Assembly: GCA_021848045.1 (NCBI GenBank)
Contig: JAJZNC010000046.1
Coordinates: 1-64,000 of the forward strand
DNA from: an archaeon
GTDB lineage: Archaea; Thermoproteota; Nitrososphaeria; Nitrososphaerales; Gagatemarchaeaceae
Direction of reading: 5' to 3'
DNA: 64,000 nucleotides
In this document: positions 16,547 through 24,854 of the stretch, piece after piece
Layout of the letters: each line of letters opens with the position of its first letter
How positions within the stretch are numbered: the stretch's first letter is position 1
Made by a program: the position numbers and the translations under genes
Notes under the pieces: model-generated
Told to the model about the DNA's origin: nothing
The model's database searches: none
What the model saw: only the letters and a program-made list of their open reading frames with translations

Positions 16547-16936
16547 ATGACATATCCGTTAGACAAGCTTTGCTTTCAGGTCTTCAAGATGGACCGGCGC
16601 GTGAGATACGCAGGTGTCCTTGACGACACAGGCCGAGTGGTGGCCGGCGGGATGAGGAAGGGGATCTCGTCCCTAGAGCCTGCGAGCGAGGACCTCCGGC
16701 TCATGGCCAACCTCACGATCCAGATAGGGACCGACAAGACCTGGGACCAGTACTTCGGTAAGATCCAGTACACCTTCGTGAAGAGGGAGAAGGTCAACAT
16801 GGTCATCTTCGGCGTGGGTAACAACCTCATGCTCATCACGACGCAGCCCGACCTCGAGCTGGAGGAGATCGCGCAGCTGAGGGACGTGGTGATAACCATC
16901 TTCACCACAGGGATGCTCCCCGAGAAGGCGAAGTAG
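16547..16936 (+). CDS. Conserved thaumarchaeal protein (roadblock-like, DUF6659 type)
   Basis: The 129-residue soluble alpha-beta protein has the blocks RRVRYAGVLDDTGRVVAGGMRKG, TIQIGTDKTWDQYFGKIQYTFVKREKVNMVIF and NNLMLITTQPDLE. This order of strands and helices resembles roadblock/LC7-fold sensor proteins, and to my memory it fits the family abundant in Thaumarchaeota under the name DUF6659. No catalytic motif is seen. It has its own promoter and faces the convergent JAMM gene with six bases between. Exact function is unknown. Confidence 0.75.
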   Translation: MTYPLDKLCFQVFKMDRRVRYAGVLDDTGRVVAGGMRKGISSLEPASEDLRLMANLTIQIGTDKTWDQYFGKIQYTFVKREKVNMVIFGVGNNLMLITTQPDLELEEIAQLRDVVITIFTTGMLPEKAK

Positions 16937-16942
16937 CCGCCG

Positions 16943-17326
16943 CTACCTTACCGTGAACGGCAGCGGCTCGCCGTGCGTGTTGTACACCTTAAGGCAGGTC
17001 TCGTCGGTGTACGGCGCCCCGGCGATCACCATTATCTTCCCCGTTACGTGCAGAACGTCTTGGTGCGAGGGGACCGCGTACCCCGAGGGGTGCGAGTGGG
17101 CCACCCCGACGTAGCTCAGGTCGATGGGGACCATCTGCCAGCCGAAACCCGAGAATCCGCTGCCGTGTATCGCGTTGGGCGGGATGACCACGCCGGTGAC
17201 CTCGACCACGCCTCCCTTGGACTTGCCACGGAGGAGAAGTATCCCCTCGCGCGGGTGGAACATCCTGGAGTACGAGAGCACGCTGTCTAGGACCTGCCTC
17301 TCTATCACCACCGACTTTACCGGCAT
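16943..17326 (-). CDS. JAMM/MPN-domain metalloprotease (Mov34 family)
   Basis: The 127-residue protein carries a complete JAMM zinc site: an upstream Glu in HPREGILLLRG (about residue 26), the core HSHPSGYAVPS and the final Asp in SHQDVLHV. In archaea this family removes ubiquitin-like SAMP tags or acts on related conjugates; the eukaryotic relatives Rpn11 and Csn5 work beside the proteasome. It is divergent from the proteasome alpha gene, with about 130 bases between the starts, which supports a role in the same pathway. I chose the ATG at 17326 (MPVKSVVIE); a TTG at 17365 would add 13 unlike residues. Confidence 0.88.
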   Translation of the reverse strand: MPVKSVVIERQVLDSVLSYSRMFHPREGILLLRGKSKGGVVEVTGVVIPPNAIHGSGFSGFGWQMVPIDLSYVGVAHSHPSGYAVPSHQDVLHVTGKIMVIAGAPYTDETCLKVYNTHGEPLPFTVR

Positions 17327-17406
17327 GCTCTCGCTCTGGAGCGGGGCCGCGACGAGGGCGCTCAAAAAGCTCTCTGGCGGTGGATGGCGCGAAAAACCCA
17401 GAAGGG

Positions 17407-17414
17407 TTTAAAAC
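17407..17414 (+). promoter_or_regulatory. TATA box of the proteasome/exosome gene string
   Basis: tttaaaac sits about 50 bases before the psmA start, leaving a short leader with an agagga ribosome site at about 17440. Confidence 0.6.
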
Positions 17415-17459
17415 AACCAGAAATGGCTCCCGGCTAGCAAAAGAGGACCAGATGGCATA

Positions 17460-18212
17460 ATGTTCGCACCTTCTGCGGGTTACGACAGGGCAATCACGAT
17501 CTTCTCCCCCGACGGGAGGCTCTACCAGGTCGAATACGCCCTGGAGACCGTCAGGCGTGGGAGCCTCGCCGTGGGCGTCAGGACAGACGACGGGGTGGTG
17601 CTCGCGGTCGAGGAGAGGGGGAGGAAGCTCCAGAGCGGCGAGTCGGTGGTCAAGATGTTCCAGATCGACGACCACATAGGGGCGGTCGGCGCCGGATACA
17701 TCCCCGACGCAAGGATACAGGTCGACAACGCTCGGGTGATAGCGCAGAGCAACCGACTGGTCTACGACGAGCCCGTCGACATCGAGACGGTGGCCAAGAG
17801 GATCGCAGACCTGAACCAGCAGTACACGCAGTACGCCGGGGTCAGGCCTTTCGGCGTCTCACTCATAATCTCTGGGGTTGACGAGAACCGCGGGCCGGTT
17901 GTCTTCCTCACCGACCCCACCGGCGCTTACCTGGGGTTCGACGCCATTGCGATCGGGGCTGGCAGCGACCAGGTCAACGAGTACCTCGAGAAGAACTACA
18001 GCACGGGCCTCTCCCTCGAGCAGGGCGTCACCCTCGCGATCGAGTGCATATACCTCGTGAGCGAGGACAAGTCGAGCGTATTCCACATCAAGACCGCCGT
18101 GGTCGACGCCAAGACCAAGAAGATGCGGCGCCTCACCGAGGACGAGATATCAAAGTACGCTGCCGCCGCAAAGACGCGCGGCGGCGACAAATCTCCCGGC
18201 AAGGGAGCCTAG
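17460..18212 (+). CDS. psmA: Proteasome subunit alpha
   Basis: It forms the outer rings of the 20S proteasome and gates substrate entry. The N-terminus GYDRAITIFSPDGRLYQVEYALE is the alpha-subunit signature, including the YDR gate motif. GSLAVGVRTDDGVVLAVE follows, then a helix pair and the FGVSLIISGVDE strand. A 30-residue Lys/Gly-rich tail extends beyond the core. The ATG at 17460 follows a decoy ATG at 17451 that ends after two codons. It heads a string with SBDS, exosome and ribosomal genes, the classic archaeal superoperon. Confidence 0.97.
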   Translation: MFAPSAGYDRAITIFSPDGRLYQVEYALETVRRGSLAVGVRTDDGVVLAVEERGRKLQSGESVVKMFQIDDHIGAVGAGYIPDARIQVDNARVIAQSNRLVYDEPVDIETVAKRIADLNQQYTQYAGVRPFGVSLIISGVDENRGPVVFLTDPTGAYLGFDAIAIGAGSDQVNEYLEKNYSTGLSLEQGVTLAIECIYLVSEDKSSVFHIKTAVVDAKTKKMRRLTEDEISKYAAAAKTRGGDKSPGKGA

Positions 18213-18225
18213 CCTGATGTAGGCA

Positions 18226-18915
18226 ATGTCCAGCAAGTTCACCACGGTCAGGCTGGTCATAGAGGGAGACCGGTACGAGATAATGGTCAACCCAGACTCC
18301 GCCCTCGCCTACAAGACGGGCAAAGCCATCGAGCCGTCTCAGGTGATCGGGATCGACGAGGTCTTCTCCGACGCGAACAAGGGGCTCAGGGCGCCGGGAG
18401 AGAAGCTCAAGAAGCACTTCGGGACCGACGACCACGCAAAGGCCGCCGTGGAGGTGCTGAGGCGTGGCGAGCTCCAGCTCACCCAGGAGCAGCGCCACCG
18501 GATGACCGAGGAGAAGCGTAGGCAGGTGGTGAACATGATCGCGAAGACCTACGTAGATCCGAAGACAGGCCTTCCGCACCCTCCTGTCCGGATCGAGCAG
18601 GCCATGCAGGACGCCCGGGTGGCCTTCGACCCGTTCAAGGACGCCAACGAGCAGATGAAGACGGTCCTCGAGGAGATCCGGAAGATACTCCCTCTAAAGT
18701 CGGAGAAGGTGAGGCTCGTGGTCAAGGCGCCCGCCCAGTACGCGGGTCAGACCATAGGCGTGCTCAAGGGGTTTGGCGAGATACTTAAAGAGGAGTGGGG
18801 AGGGGACGGTGGATTGTCTGCGATAATAGAAGTCCCAGCGGCGACCCAACCAGGGCTACTTGAGAAGTTGGGATCGGCGACGCGAGGTTCGGCTCAAGTC
18901 ACATTGGTGAAATAG
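18226..18915 (+). CDS. Ribosome maturation protein SDO1/SBDS
   Basis: In archaea and eukaryotes SBDS helps release the anti-association factor aIF6/eIF6 from the large ribosomal subunit. The three family domains are visible: the FYSH domain at about 1-90 (FTTVRLVIEGDRYEIMVNPDSALAYK, EVFSDANKG), the helical domain (TQEQRHRMTEEKRRQVVNMIAKTYVDPKTGLPHPP) and the C-terminal ferredoxin-like domain (ILPLKSEKVRLVVKAPAQYAG). The length of 229 is normal. It lies 13 bases after psmA and 4 bases before rrp4, so it is co-transcribed. Confidence 0.96.
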   Translation: MSSKFTTVRLVIEGDRYEIMVNPDSALAYKTGKAIEPSQVIGIDEVFSDANKGLRAPGEKLKKHFGTDDHAKAAVEVLRRGELQLTQEQRHRMTEEKRRQVVNMIAKTYVDPKTGLPHPPVRIEQAMQDARVAFDPFKDANEQMKTVLEEIRKILPLKSEKVRLVVKAPAQYAGQTIGVLKGFGEILKEEWGGDGGLSAIIEVPAATQPGLLEKLGSATRGSAQVTLVK

Positions 18916-18919
18916 AAAA

Positions 18920-19630
18920 TTGGTCGATATCATAAGAAAACAGGTGATTCCGGGAGACGTCATCGTAACCGGCGACTATAGGCCGGGTTCCTTCGTCCAG
19001 CGGCGAGGCAACGACATGGTGGCCCTCCGCGTCGGGCTCGCGGAGGTCGCACAGAACGGCGTCAAGGTGATCCCTCTCTCGGGGGCTTACATGCCCAGGG
19101 CGGAGGACATGGTCGTCGGTAAGGTCGTCAACGTCACGGGGTATGGCTGGGAGGCGGACATCAACTCTTGCTTCGTCGGGTACCTCCCAGGGCAGTTCGT
19201 GTTCGGGAGGGACTTCTCTCCCGCGACCCACGACCTCATGACGAGGTTCAGGGTCGGAGACCTGCTCCTCGCGAAGATCGAGGCGTTCGACCGGACCAAG
19301 GACCCGCAGCTCTCGATCCGCGGCCCAGGGCTCGGAAAGATACCCCAGGGGGAGATAGTCAGGATCTCGCCGATGAAGGTCCCCAGACTCATTGGCAGGA
19401 AGGGCTACATGATCAACATGATCGCCGACCTGACCGCCTGCAACGTCAAGGTCGGTCAGAACGGCATGATAGTCGTCGACGGCACGCCCGAAGGGACCGA
19501 AAAGGCGGTGGCTGCGATAAACCTCGTACAGGAGGGCGCTCACATGGCCGACCTCACGGCCAGGGTCCAGCGTCTCCTAGGGGCCCCCGTCACGCCTGAG
19601 CCTGCGGCTGAAGGGGATAGCGGTGAATAG
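18920..19630 (+). CDS. rrp4: Exosome complex RNA-binding protein Rrp4
   Basis: Rrp4 forms part of the RNA-binding cap of the archaeal exosome. It has an N-terminal domain ([20 protein letters not shown]), an S1 domain ([26 protein letters not shown] through [13 protein letters not shown]) and a KH domain ([25 protein letters not shown] with a GxxG-type loop, then [17 protein letters not shown]). The start codon is TTG at 18920, the only one fitting the family N-terminus, four bases after SBDS. The length of 236 is typical. Confidence 0.96.
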   Translation: MVDIIRKQVIPGDVIVTGDYRPGSFVQRRGNDMVALRVGLAEVAQNGVKVIPLSGAYMPRAEDMVVGKVVNVTGYGWEADINSCFVGYLPGQFVFGRDFSPATHDLMTRFRVGDLLLAKIEAFDRTKDPQLSIRGPGLGKIPQGEIVRISPMKVPRLIGRKGYMINMIADLTACNVKVGQNGMIVVDGTPEGTEKAVAAINLVQEGAHMADLTARVQRLLGAPVTPEPAAEGDSGE

Positions 19631-19632
19631 AA

Positions 19633-20397
19633 TTGACTGAAGAAAAGCGAAGGCTGATCGACGAGAACGGGATCCGCACAGACGGGCGCCGCTGGGACGA
19701 GCTGAGGCCGCTGAAGATCGAGGTGGGCGTGGTCAAGAACGCCGACGGCTCGGCCCTCATCGAGTGGGGGAAGAACAAGATAATCGCGGCGGTGTACGGG
19801 CCGAAGGAGATGCACCCGAAGCACCTCGAGCTGGCAGACAGGGCGTTCCTAAAGTGCAGGTATCACATGGCGCCGTTCTCGGTCGAGGAGAGGAAGAACC
19901 CGGCGCCGTCGAGGAGGGAGATCGAGATATCGAAGGTCATCAGGGAGGCCCTCCAGCCTGCTCTGTTCCTTGAGGACTACCCGAGGACCGCGATCCAGGT
20001 GTACGTCGAAGTCCTCCAGTCAGACGGCGGCTCGAGGGTGGCGGGAGTCACCGCCAGCGCGCTGGCGCTAGCGGACGCGGGGATCAACATGCGCGACCTC
20101 GTCGTGGGGTGCGCCGTCGGCAAGGTCGACGGCAAGGTCGTCCTAGACCTCAACGACATCGAGGACAAGGAGGGGTCCGGCGACATGCCCTTCACGTTCA
20201 TGCCGAACCTGAACCAGGTCACTCTGCTGCAGATGGACGGGCTCTTCACGCTCGACGAGTTCAAGCAGGCGGTCGAGCTCGGAAAGGCAGGCGGGATGAA
20301 GGTCTATCAGGCTCAGAGGGAGGCGCTTCTCAAGCGGTACTTCGACGGGGCCGCCCCAGACTCCTCTGCGCCGGCCGCAGAGATGATGGAGGCTTAG
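19633..20397 (+). CDS. rrp41: Exosome complex exonuclease Rrp41
   Basis: Rrp41 is the catalytic RNase PH-type subunit that degrades RNA phosphorolytically with Rrp42 in a hexameric ring. Visible blocks are [46 protein letters not shown], the RNA-binding [10 protein letters not shown]-like segment ([22 protein letters not shown]) and [24 protein letters not shown], then [16 protein letters not shown] with the catalytic Asp residues. A 15-residue acidic and Ala-rich tail follows. It starts at TTG 19633 two bases after rrp4. Confidence 0.97.
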   Translation: MTEEKRRLIDENGIRTDGRRWDELRPLKIEVGVVKNADGSALIEWGKNKIIAAVYGPKEMHPKHLELADRAFLKCRYHMAPFSVEERKNPAPSRREIEISKVIREALQPALFLEDYPRTAIQVYVEVLQSDGGSRVAGVTASALALADAGINMRDLVVGCAVGKVDGKVVLDLNDIEDKEGSGDMPFTFMPNLNQVTLLQMDGLFTLDEFKQAVELGKAGGMKVYQAQREALLKRYFDGAAPDSSAPAAEMMEA

Positions 20398-20400
20398 AGA

Positions 20401-21213
20401 ATGCCAAAGTCGTTCGTGGTAGAGACGATAAAGCGCAACCAGATAGTGGACGCCCTGGCCAAGGGCAAGCGCCTGGACGGGCGCGGGGTCAACGAGTACA
20501 GGAAGCTCGAGATAAAGACCCACGTCATCCAAAAGGCCAACGGGTCTGCGATGGTGACTCTCGGCGACACCCAGGTGCTCGCCGGGGTCAAGATAGACAA
20601 GGGCGTCCCGTTCCCGGACACCCCTGACAAGGGGCTGCTGATCGTAGGCGCGGAGGTCCTCCCGATGGCTGCCTCATATCTCGAGGCCGGCCCGCCCGAC
20701 GAGAGCGCGATCGAGCTCGCCAGGGTGGTGGACAGGGGGGTGAGGGAGTCCGAGATGATCGACGTCTCGTCCCTGGTGATAAAGGAGGGCAAGTGGGTCT
20801 ATTCGGTCTTCGTCGACGTCAACATACTGAACGTCGACGGGAACCTCTTCGACGCCACCAGCTACGCCGTCGTGGCCGCCCTCCTGACCGCCAAGATGCC
20901 CAGGTTCGTGCTCGACGGGGACACGGTCAAGGACACGGGCGAGCGGCTGCCGCTGCCTGTGAGGAAGGTCCCGGTCTCTGTGACCATGGCGACCATCAAC
21001 GGCACCCTCGTCCTGGACCCGACCGAGGAGGAGGAGGCGGTGATGGACGCAAGGATAACGCTGGACACCGAGGACGAGGGCCACATCTGCGCCGGGCAAA
21101 AGGGCGAGCCTGGCTCGTTCACCCCCGAGCAGGTGCTCACGGCGGCCGAATGGTCGATAGCGAAGGGCAGGGAGATACGCCAGAAGATAAAGGAGGCCAC
21201 CGCGGGTGGCTAG
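20401..21213 (+). CDS. rrp42: Exosome complex protein Rrp42
   Basis: Rrp42 is the RNase PH-fold partner of Rrp41 without its own catalysis, needed for RNA binding in the ring. The 270 residues show GKRLDGRGVNEYRKLEIKT, GSAMVTLGDTQVLAGVKID, GLLIVGAEVLPMAASYLEAGPPDESAIELARVVDRGVRES, the WVYSVFVDVNILNVDGNLFDATSYA strand and PTEEEEAVMDARITLDTED. It starts three bases after rrp41 and overlaps the L37Ae gene by eight bases. Confidence 0.97.
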   Translation: MPKSFVVETIKRNQIVDALAKGKRLDGRGVNEYRKLEIKTHVIQKANGSAMVTLGDTQVLAGVKIDKGVPFPDTPDKGLLIVGAEVLPMAASYLEAGPPDESAIELARVVDRGVRESEMIDVSSLVIKEGKWVYSVFVDVNILNVDGNLFDATSYAVVAALLTAKMPRFVLDGDTVKDTGERLPLPVRKVPVSVTMATINGTLVLDPTEEEEAVMDARITLDTEDEGHICAGQKGEPGSFTPEQVLTAAEWSIAKGREIRQKIKEATAGG

Positions 21214-21427
21214 GTCCAAGTCTCTGAGGGGCCTGGGGGCCAAGTACGGCGGGACCCTCCGGAAGAGGTACTCGAACGTCCACCGGACGCTAAAGGCGAA
21301 GAAGGAGTGCCCGTCCTGCTCGAACATGAGGCTTAGGCGCGTCTCGGCTGGCATCTGGAAGTGCGCGAGCTGCGGGTACACCGTGGCCGGTGGCGCCTAC
21401 GACGTCTCGACCAAGGCCCAAAGGTGA
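21206..21427 (+). CDS. rpl37ae: Ribosomal protein eL43 (L37Ae)
   Basis: This 73-residue zinc-ribbon protein belongs to the large ribosomal subunit. It has the family start RSKSLRGLGAKYGGTLRKRY and two zinc-binding pairs, CPSCSN and CASCGYTVAGGAY, spaced as in L37Ae. It starts at GTG 21206 inside the end of rrp42, a coupling typical of this gene string. Confidence 0.96.
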   Translation: MARSKSLRGLGAKYGGTLRKRYSNVHRTLKAKKECPSCSNMRLRRVSAGIWKCASCGYTVAGGAYDVSTKAQR

Positions 21428-21629
21428 GCGGCCTGCAGGGGCCCCGCTAAGGGCCATACGCGTCGAACTGAATCTCGAGGGCGGAGCGGTCTCCGCCTCG
21501 GCCGCCAGGGGGGCGGGTATCACCGTCGCGAGGAAGGGCTCGGGCGTCTCGCTAAAGTTCAGCGCCTCCACGGAGGACGAGGCCCTCGAACGCCTTAGGG
21601 CCGCGTCGGACCTGGCCTCGGGGCGCTGA
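21390..21629 (+). CDS. pcc1: KEOPS complex subunit Pcc1-like
   Basis: Pcc1 is the small dimerising subunit of KEOPS, which makes t6A37 in tRNA. The recognisable part is the C-terminal 60 residues: a first strand (IRVELNLEG), the second and third strands (GAGITVARKGSGVSLKFSA) and the helix STEDEALERLRAASDLA. Position between L37Ae and prefoldin beta in the exosome string is where archaeal pcc1 is found, and this context carries much of the call because the sequence is divergent. The GTG at 21390 overlaps the previous gene by 38 bases; no later usual start codon precedes the first strand. Confidence 0.7.
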   Translation: MAPTTSRPRPKGERPAGAPLRAIRVELNLEGGAVSASAARGAGITVARKGSGVSLKFSASTEDEALERLRAASDLASGR

Positions 21630-21669
21630 AGGCTTTATTTAGCCTCCCAGACTCGCGGAGACCGAAAGA

Positions 21670-22056
21670 TTGAGCCAGCAAGAGATACCCCCGTGGCTGA
21701 GGGAGCAGCTCGCCAGGCTGGAGCAGCTCCAGCAGAACCTACAGGCTGTCCAGGTACAGAAGCAGCAGGTGGAGGCCGAGCTGGCGGAGGTCGACCGCGC
21801 GCTGGATGAGCTCAAGACTACCCCCGAGGGGGAGCAGATCTACAAGTACGCTGGGAACCTGCTAATCAAGGTCTCAAAGGACTCGATAACAAAGGAGCTC
21901 CAGGAGCGGAAGGAGGTCTCGAACACCCGCAACCTCGTCCTGGGTAAGCAGGAGACGCGCTTCAAGGAGAATCTCAAGGAGCTCCAGACGAAGATAGACG
22001 ACATGCTAAAGGGAAGGGCCCCCCAGGCCCAGACGGGACGGAACGACTCGTCCTAG
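21670..22056 (+). CDS. pfdB: Prefoldin subunit beta
   Basis: Prefoldin hands unfolded proteins to the thermosome. The 128-residue product is almost wholly coiled coil: helix one (LREQLARLEQLQQNLQAVQ), the beta-hairpin region (TPEGEQIYKYAGNLLIKVSKD) and helix two (LQERKEVSNTRNLVLGKQE), the exact beta-type layout. The start is TTG at 21670. A tttattta box A at about 21634 suggests a second promoter inside the string. Confidence 0.95.
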   Translation: MSQQEIPPWLREQLARLEQLQQNLQAVQVQKQQVEAELAEVDRALDELKTTPEGEQIYKYAGNLLIKVSKDSITKELQERKEVSNTRNLVLGKQETRFKENLKELQTKIDDMLKGRAPQAQTGRNDSS

Positions 22057-22124
22057 GGATGGGCCCTGGACCTCAGGACCAGGTGCGCCTGCGCGGGGCG
22101 CCCGCCGCAAGGTAGCGGTGCCCG

Positions 22125-23126
22125 ATGACCGAGGCCTCATTCCCCTTCATAGCTCCTGAGAAGATCAGGCGGATGGGTGTCATCTGCCACAGGCACGCCG
22201 ACCCCGACTCGTACATGGCGGCCTTCGCGATATCCCGGCTCATGGGAAAGCTCGCGCCGTCCGCGCGTGTGGACGTCATCATCCCGGACGGCATGAGCCT
22301 CCTCACGAGGAGGCTCGCGGAGTCGTTCAGGCAGGAGCACCTAGTGGAGGGCGAGGGCGACGGCGGGGAGTACGACCTCCTGGTCGCCGTGGACATCGGG
22401 CACGCCGAGCTCTTGAAGGACTGGCTCGCCAAGCTCAAGCAGAGCCCCGCTGTCAAGGTGCTCGTGGACCACCACCCGCTCCAGGAGGGCTCGCTCTACG
22501 ACCATATGCTCGTCGACAGCACGGCGTCCTCCGCATCTGAGATCGTGGCGACCATGTACAGGCAGCTGGGGGTCAAGGCAGAGCCGAGCGCAGCCCAAGC
22601 CCTCCTCCTGGGGATACTCTTCGACTCGCAGCACCTGCTGATCGCGAAGGAGAGGACCCTCCGCGAGGTAGTCCGCCTGATCGACAGCGGGGCGAGCATC
22701 GAGGACGCCCGACTCCTCCTGAGGTCGCCTCCGGACTACGGCGAGGTGATAGCGAAGCTAAAGTCCGCCCGGAGGCTGAAGCTGTACAGGGTCGCGGGGT
22801 GGGTCGTCGTGACCACCACCGTGGGCTCCTTCCAGTCGAACGTGGCAAGGTCCCTGGTCTCGATGGGGGCGGACGTCGCCATAGTCACCGGGGAGACCAG
22901 CGGGGAGACCAGGGGGAGCCTCCGCGCGAACCAGAGGTTCTGGGAGTCGACGAAGGTCCACCTCGGGACAGACGTAGCCGCCTCTGTCGCCAAGGACCAG
23001 GGCGTGGGCGGAGGGCACCCCACCGCCGCGTCTTTCACATGCGCCATGCCCGAGGCGAAGGCCGGGGAGGCGGCGCTCAGCCTCATCTCGTCCCTTTTGA
23101 AGGACAAGCCTGCAGAGATACGCTAA
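22125..23126 (+). CDS. DHH-family phosphoesterase
   Basis: DHH enzymes hydrolyse phosphoester bonds of oligonucleotides, 3'-5' phosphoadenosine compounds or cyclic dinucleotides with Mn2+. The four motifs are complete: CHRHADPDSYMAA (motif I, about residue 21), VAVDIGHAE (II), VLVDHHPLQEG (III, the DHH) and the substrate-binding GVGGGHPTAA of the C-terminal DHHA1 domain. The 333-residue length fits an NrnA or RecJ-like form without extra domains. It follows prefoldin beta by 69 bases and overlaps the convergent transporter gene by four. The precise substrate cannot be read. Confidence 0.92.
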   Translation: MTEASFPFIAPEKIRRMGVICHRHADPDSYMAAFAISRLMGKLAPSARVDVIIPDGMSLLTRRLAESFRQEHLVEGEGDGGEYDLLVAVDIGHAELLKDWLAKLKQSPAVKVLVDHHPLQEGSLYDHMLVDSTASSASEIVATMYRQLGVKAEPSAAQALLLGILFDSQHLLIAKERTLREVVRLIDSGASIEDARLLLRSPPDYGEVIAKLKSARRLKLYRVAGWVVVTTTVGSFQSNVARSLVSMGADVAIVTGETSGETRGSLRANQRFWESTKVHLGTDVAASVAKDQGVGGGHPTAASFTCAMPEAKAGEAALSLISSLLKDKPAEIR

Positions 23127-23812
23127 GCCTTGCGGCCCAGCCGCAGGTAGGACACGACCCAGAGGCTCCTCCCTGCCGCCCTCGCCGCCTTCACCTGCGG
23201 GAGCCCGACGAGGAAGCACGAGACCGCCGCCACGAACGCGAGCTGGAGGGCGTTGAAGACCCCGGTGAACACGAGTATGAGGCCGAGGCCGTCGGCCGCC
23301 GTAAGGGTCAGGCCCACCGCCTTGAACGCCCCTGCGAGGTACGGGACGAGCCCGTTCAGCGCGTACTCGCCCCCGAAGTATACTATCAGGTAGTAGTTCG
23401 CCGCCGTGAGGATGACCACCCTCGCGATGACCCCGAGGACGGTCCCCAGCGCGGCCGCCTTTGCAAAGTCGGGGCTCCGCGACCTGGAGACCAGCCATGT
23501 CCCTGCCCATATGCCGCCCAGGGACGCGAGGATCGAGAGCAGCTTGAGGATCGGACCTATGGGGGCGGCCTGGCCGAGCGCCATGAGCGTCACGAACTCG
23601 ATGAAGGCGGCTACGAGCCCTGGGAGCGGTCCGAAGATGAAGAAGGCCAGGAGGATCGCGATCTCGCCGAAGTCGAACTGCAGGTATGGTATCAGCGGGA
23701 AGTCCAGCCCGAGAGCATGGGAGATGGTTGCAAGGACGACCGCGGCTGCACCGAAGACCGCGATCCCCCCCAACGATACGCTGTCGAGCCTTCCCGCGCT
23801 TCCGGATCTCAC
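23123..23812 (-). CDS. ECF transporter substrate-binding S component, RibU-like
   Basis: This 229-residue integral membrane protein has about six transmembrane segments. The block YLQFDFGEIAILLAFFIFGPLPGLVAAFIEF resembles the riboflavin-type S components (DFGDIPALL and GPLxG patterns), so riboflavin or a related vitamin is the probable ligand. The GTG at 23812 (MRSGSAGRLDSV) is chosen because box A (ttattaaag) lies about 25 bases upstream; the frame stays open far beyond but overlaps the transporter ATPase gene on the other strand. It is divergent from the A1-A2-T genes, completing an ECF transporter. Confidence 0.8.
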   Translation of the reverse strand: MRSGSAGRLDSVSLGGIAVFGAAAVVLATISHALGLDFPLIPYLQFDFGEIAILLAFFIFGPLPGLVAAFIEFVTLMALGQAAPIGPILKLLSILASLGGIWAGTWLVSRSRSPDFAKAAALGTVLGVIARVVILTAANYYLIVYFGGEYALNGLVPYLAGAFKAVGLTLTAADGLGLILVFTGVFNALQLAFVAAVSCFLVGLPQVKAARAAGRSLWVVSYLRLGRKA

Positions 23813-23987
23813 GGGAAGCCCGCCACCGCTGACTTTAATAAGAATTTGGTATCGACCAATAAAATGGTATCCGCCCGTGGTCGGTGAGCAGACTGCCAGG
23901 TTCGCATCGTCGCCCAAAAGCCTATCAGGCGTCGCCAGGGGGTCGCTCGAAGGCGCGGCTCTCGAGAGCCGGGCTGGGGGAGAAACC

Positions 23988-24854
23988 TTGAGCGCGAGAA
24001 CCAGCGGACCGGGCCGGAAGACCCTTGCCTCGGTAGAGCGGCTGTCGTTCAGGTACCCTGACTCGGCTCGGGCGGCCGTCAGGGACGTGACCCTCGAAGT
24101 GGGGGAAGGCGAGGTAGTCCTGCTCGCAGGGCCAAGCGGCTGCGGCAAGTCGACGCTCCTGCGGTGCATCAACGGCCTGATACCGCACATGTACCACGGG
24201 GAGTACCAGGGTCGCGTCGTCGTGGGGGGCCTCGAGGTGGCGAAGACCCCGATGAGCACGCTCTCCGAGAACGTGGGCTTCCTCTTCCAGAACCCTGAGA
24301 ACCAGATCTTCATGTTCTCCGTGGAGCGGGACGTCGCCTTCGGGCTCCAGAACCTCTCAGTCCCGAGGGAGGAGATGAGGACGCGCGTGGACGAGGCGAT
24401 GAGGCTCCTGGGGGTCTCCAACCTCGCGACGAGGGCCCCCCACGAGCTCTCGGACGGCCAGAAGCAGAGGACGGCACTCGCCGGCGTGGTCGCCATGCGC
24501 CCGAGGCTCGTGATCCTCGACGAGCCCACCTCGCTCCTCGACCCCAAGACCGCGCTCGAGGTCGCCGAGCTCATCGGGAGGCTCAACAGGGAGCTCGGGA
24601 TAACGTTCATCATCGTGGAGCACAGGCTCGAGCTCCTGGTGCCCCTCGCCCACAGGCTCGTGGTCATGGAGGGGGGGTCCAAGGTCCTTGACGGGGCCCC
24701 GGAGGAGGTCCTCTCAGACCCCCGCGTGGAATCGTACGGCGTGAACGTACCTCCCATCTCCAGGCTCTACACCTCCCTCGCGAGGGACGGGATCAGGCTG
24801 CCGCGGAACCCCTCGACCCCGGAGGAGCTGGCCCAGGAGATCAACGACCTTTGA
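23988..24854 (+). CDS. ecfA1: ECF transporter ATPase A1
   Basis: It powers vitamin uptake with A2 and EcfT. Walker A is GPSGCGKST, the Q-loop is FLFQNPENQIF, the signature is ELSDGQKQR (Asp in place of the usual first Gly), Walker B is LVILDEPTS and the switch His lies in IIVEHRLE. The NPENQIF motif is characteristic of ECF ATPases. I chose TTG at 23988, which follows gggggag at good spacing; a GTG at 23878 would add about 37 residues with no domain signal. The end overlaps ecfA2 by four bases. Confidence 0.9.
   Translation: MSARTSGPGRKTLASVERLSFRYPDSARAAVRDVTLEVGEGEVVLLAGPSGCGKSTLLRCINGLIPHMYHGEYQGRVVVGGLEVAKTPMSTLSENVGFLFQNPENQIFMFSVERDVAFGLQNLSVPREEMRTRVDEAMRLLGVSNLATRAPHELSDGQKQRTALAGVVAMRPRLVILDEPTSLLDPKTALEVAELIGRLNRELGITFIIVEHRLELLVPLAHRLVVMEGGSKVLDGAPEEVLSDPRVESYGVNVPPISRLYTSLARDGIRLPRNPSTPEELAQEINDL

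Noticed and set aside
15615-16550. Long plus-strand frame of 311 codons antisense to the nfo start and the membrane-anchored gene
   Set aside because: It overlaps the start of endonuclease IV and shows only low-complexity GC-driven sequence.
23406-24854. Long N-terminal extension of the ECF ATPase A1
   Set aside because: The first 190 codons are antisense to the S component gene; the domain begins at about 24010 with a good ribosome site before 23988.
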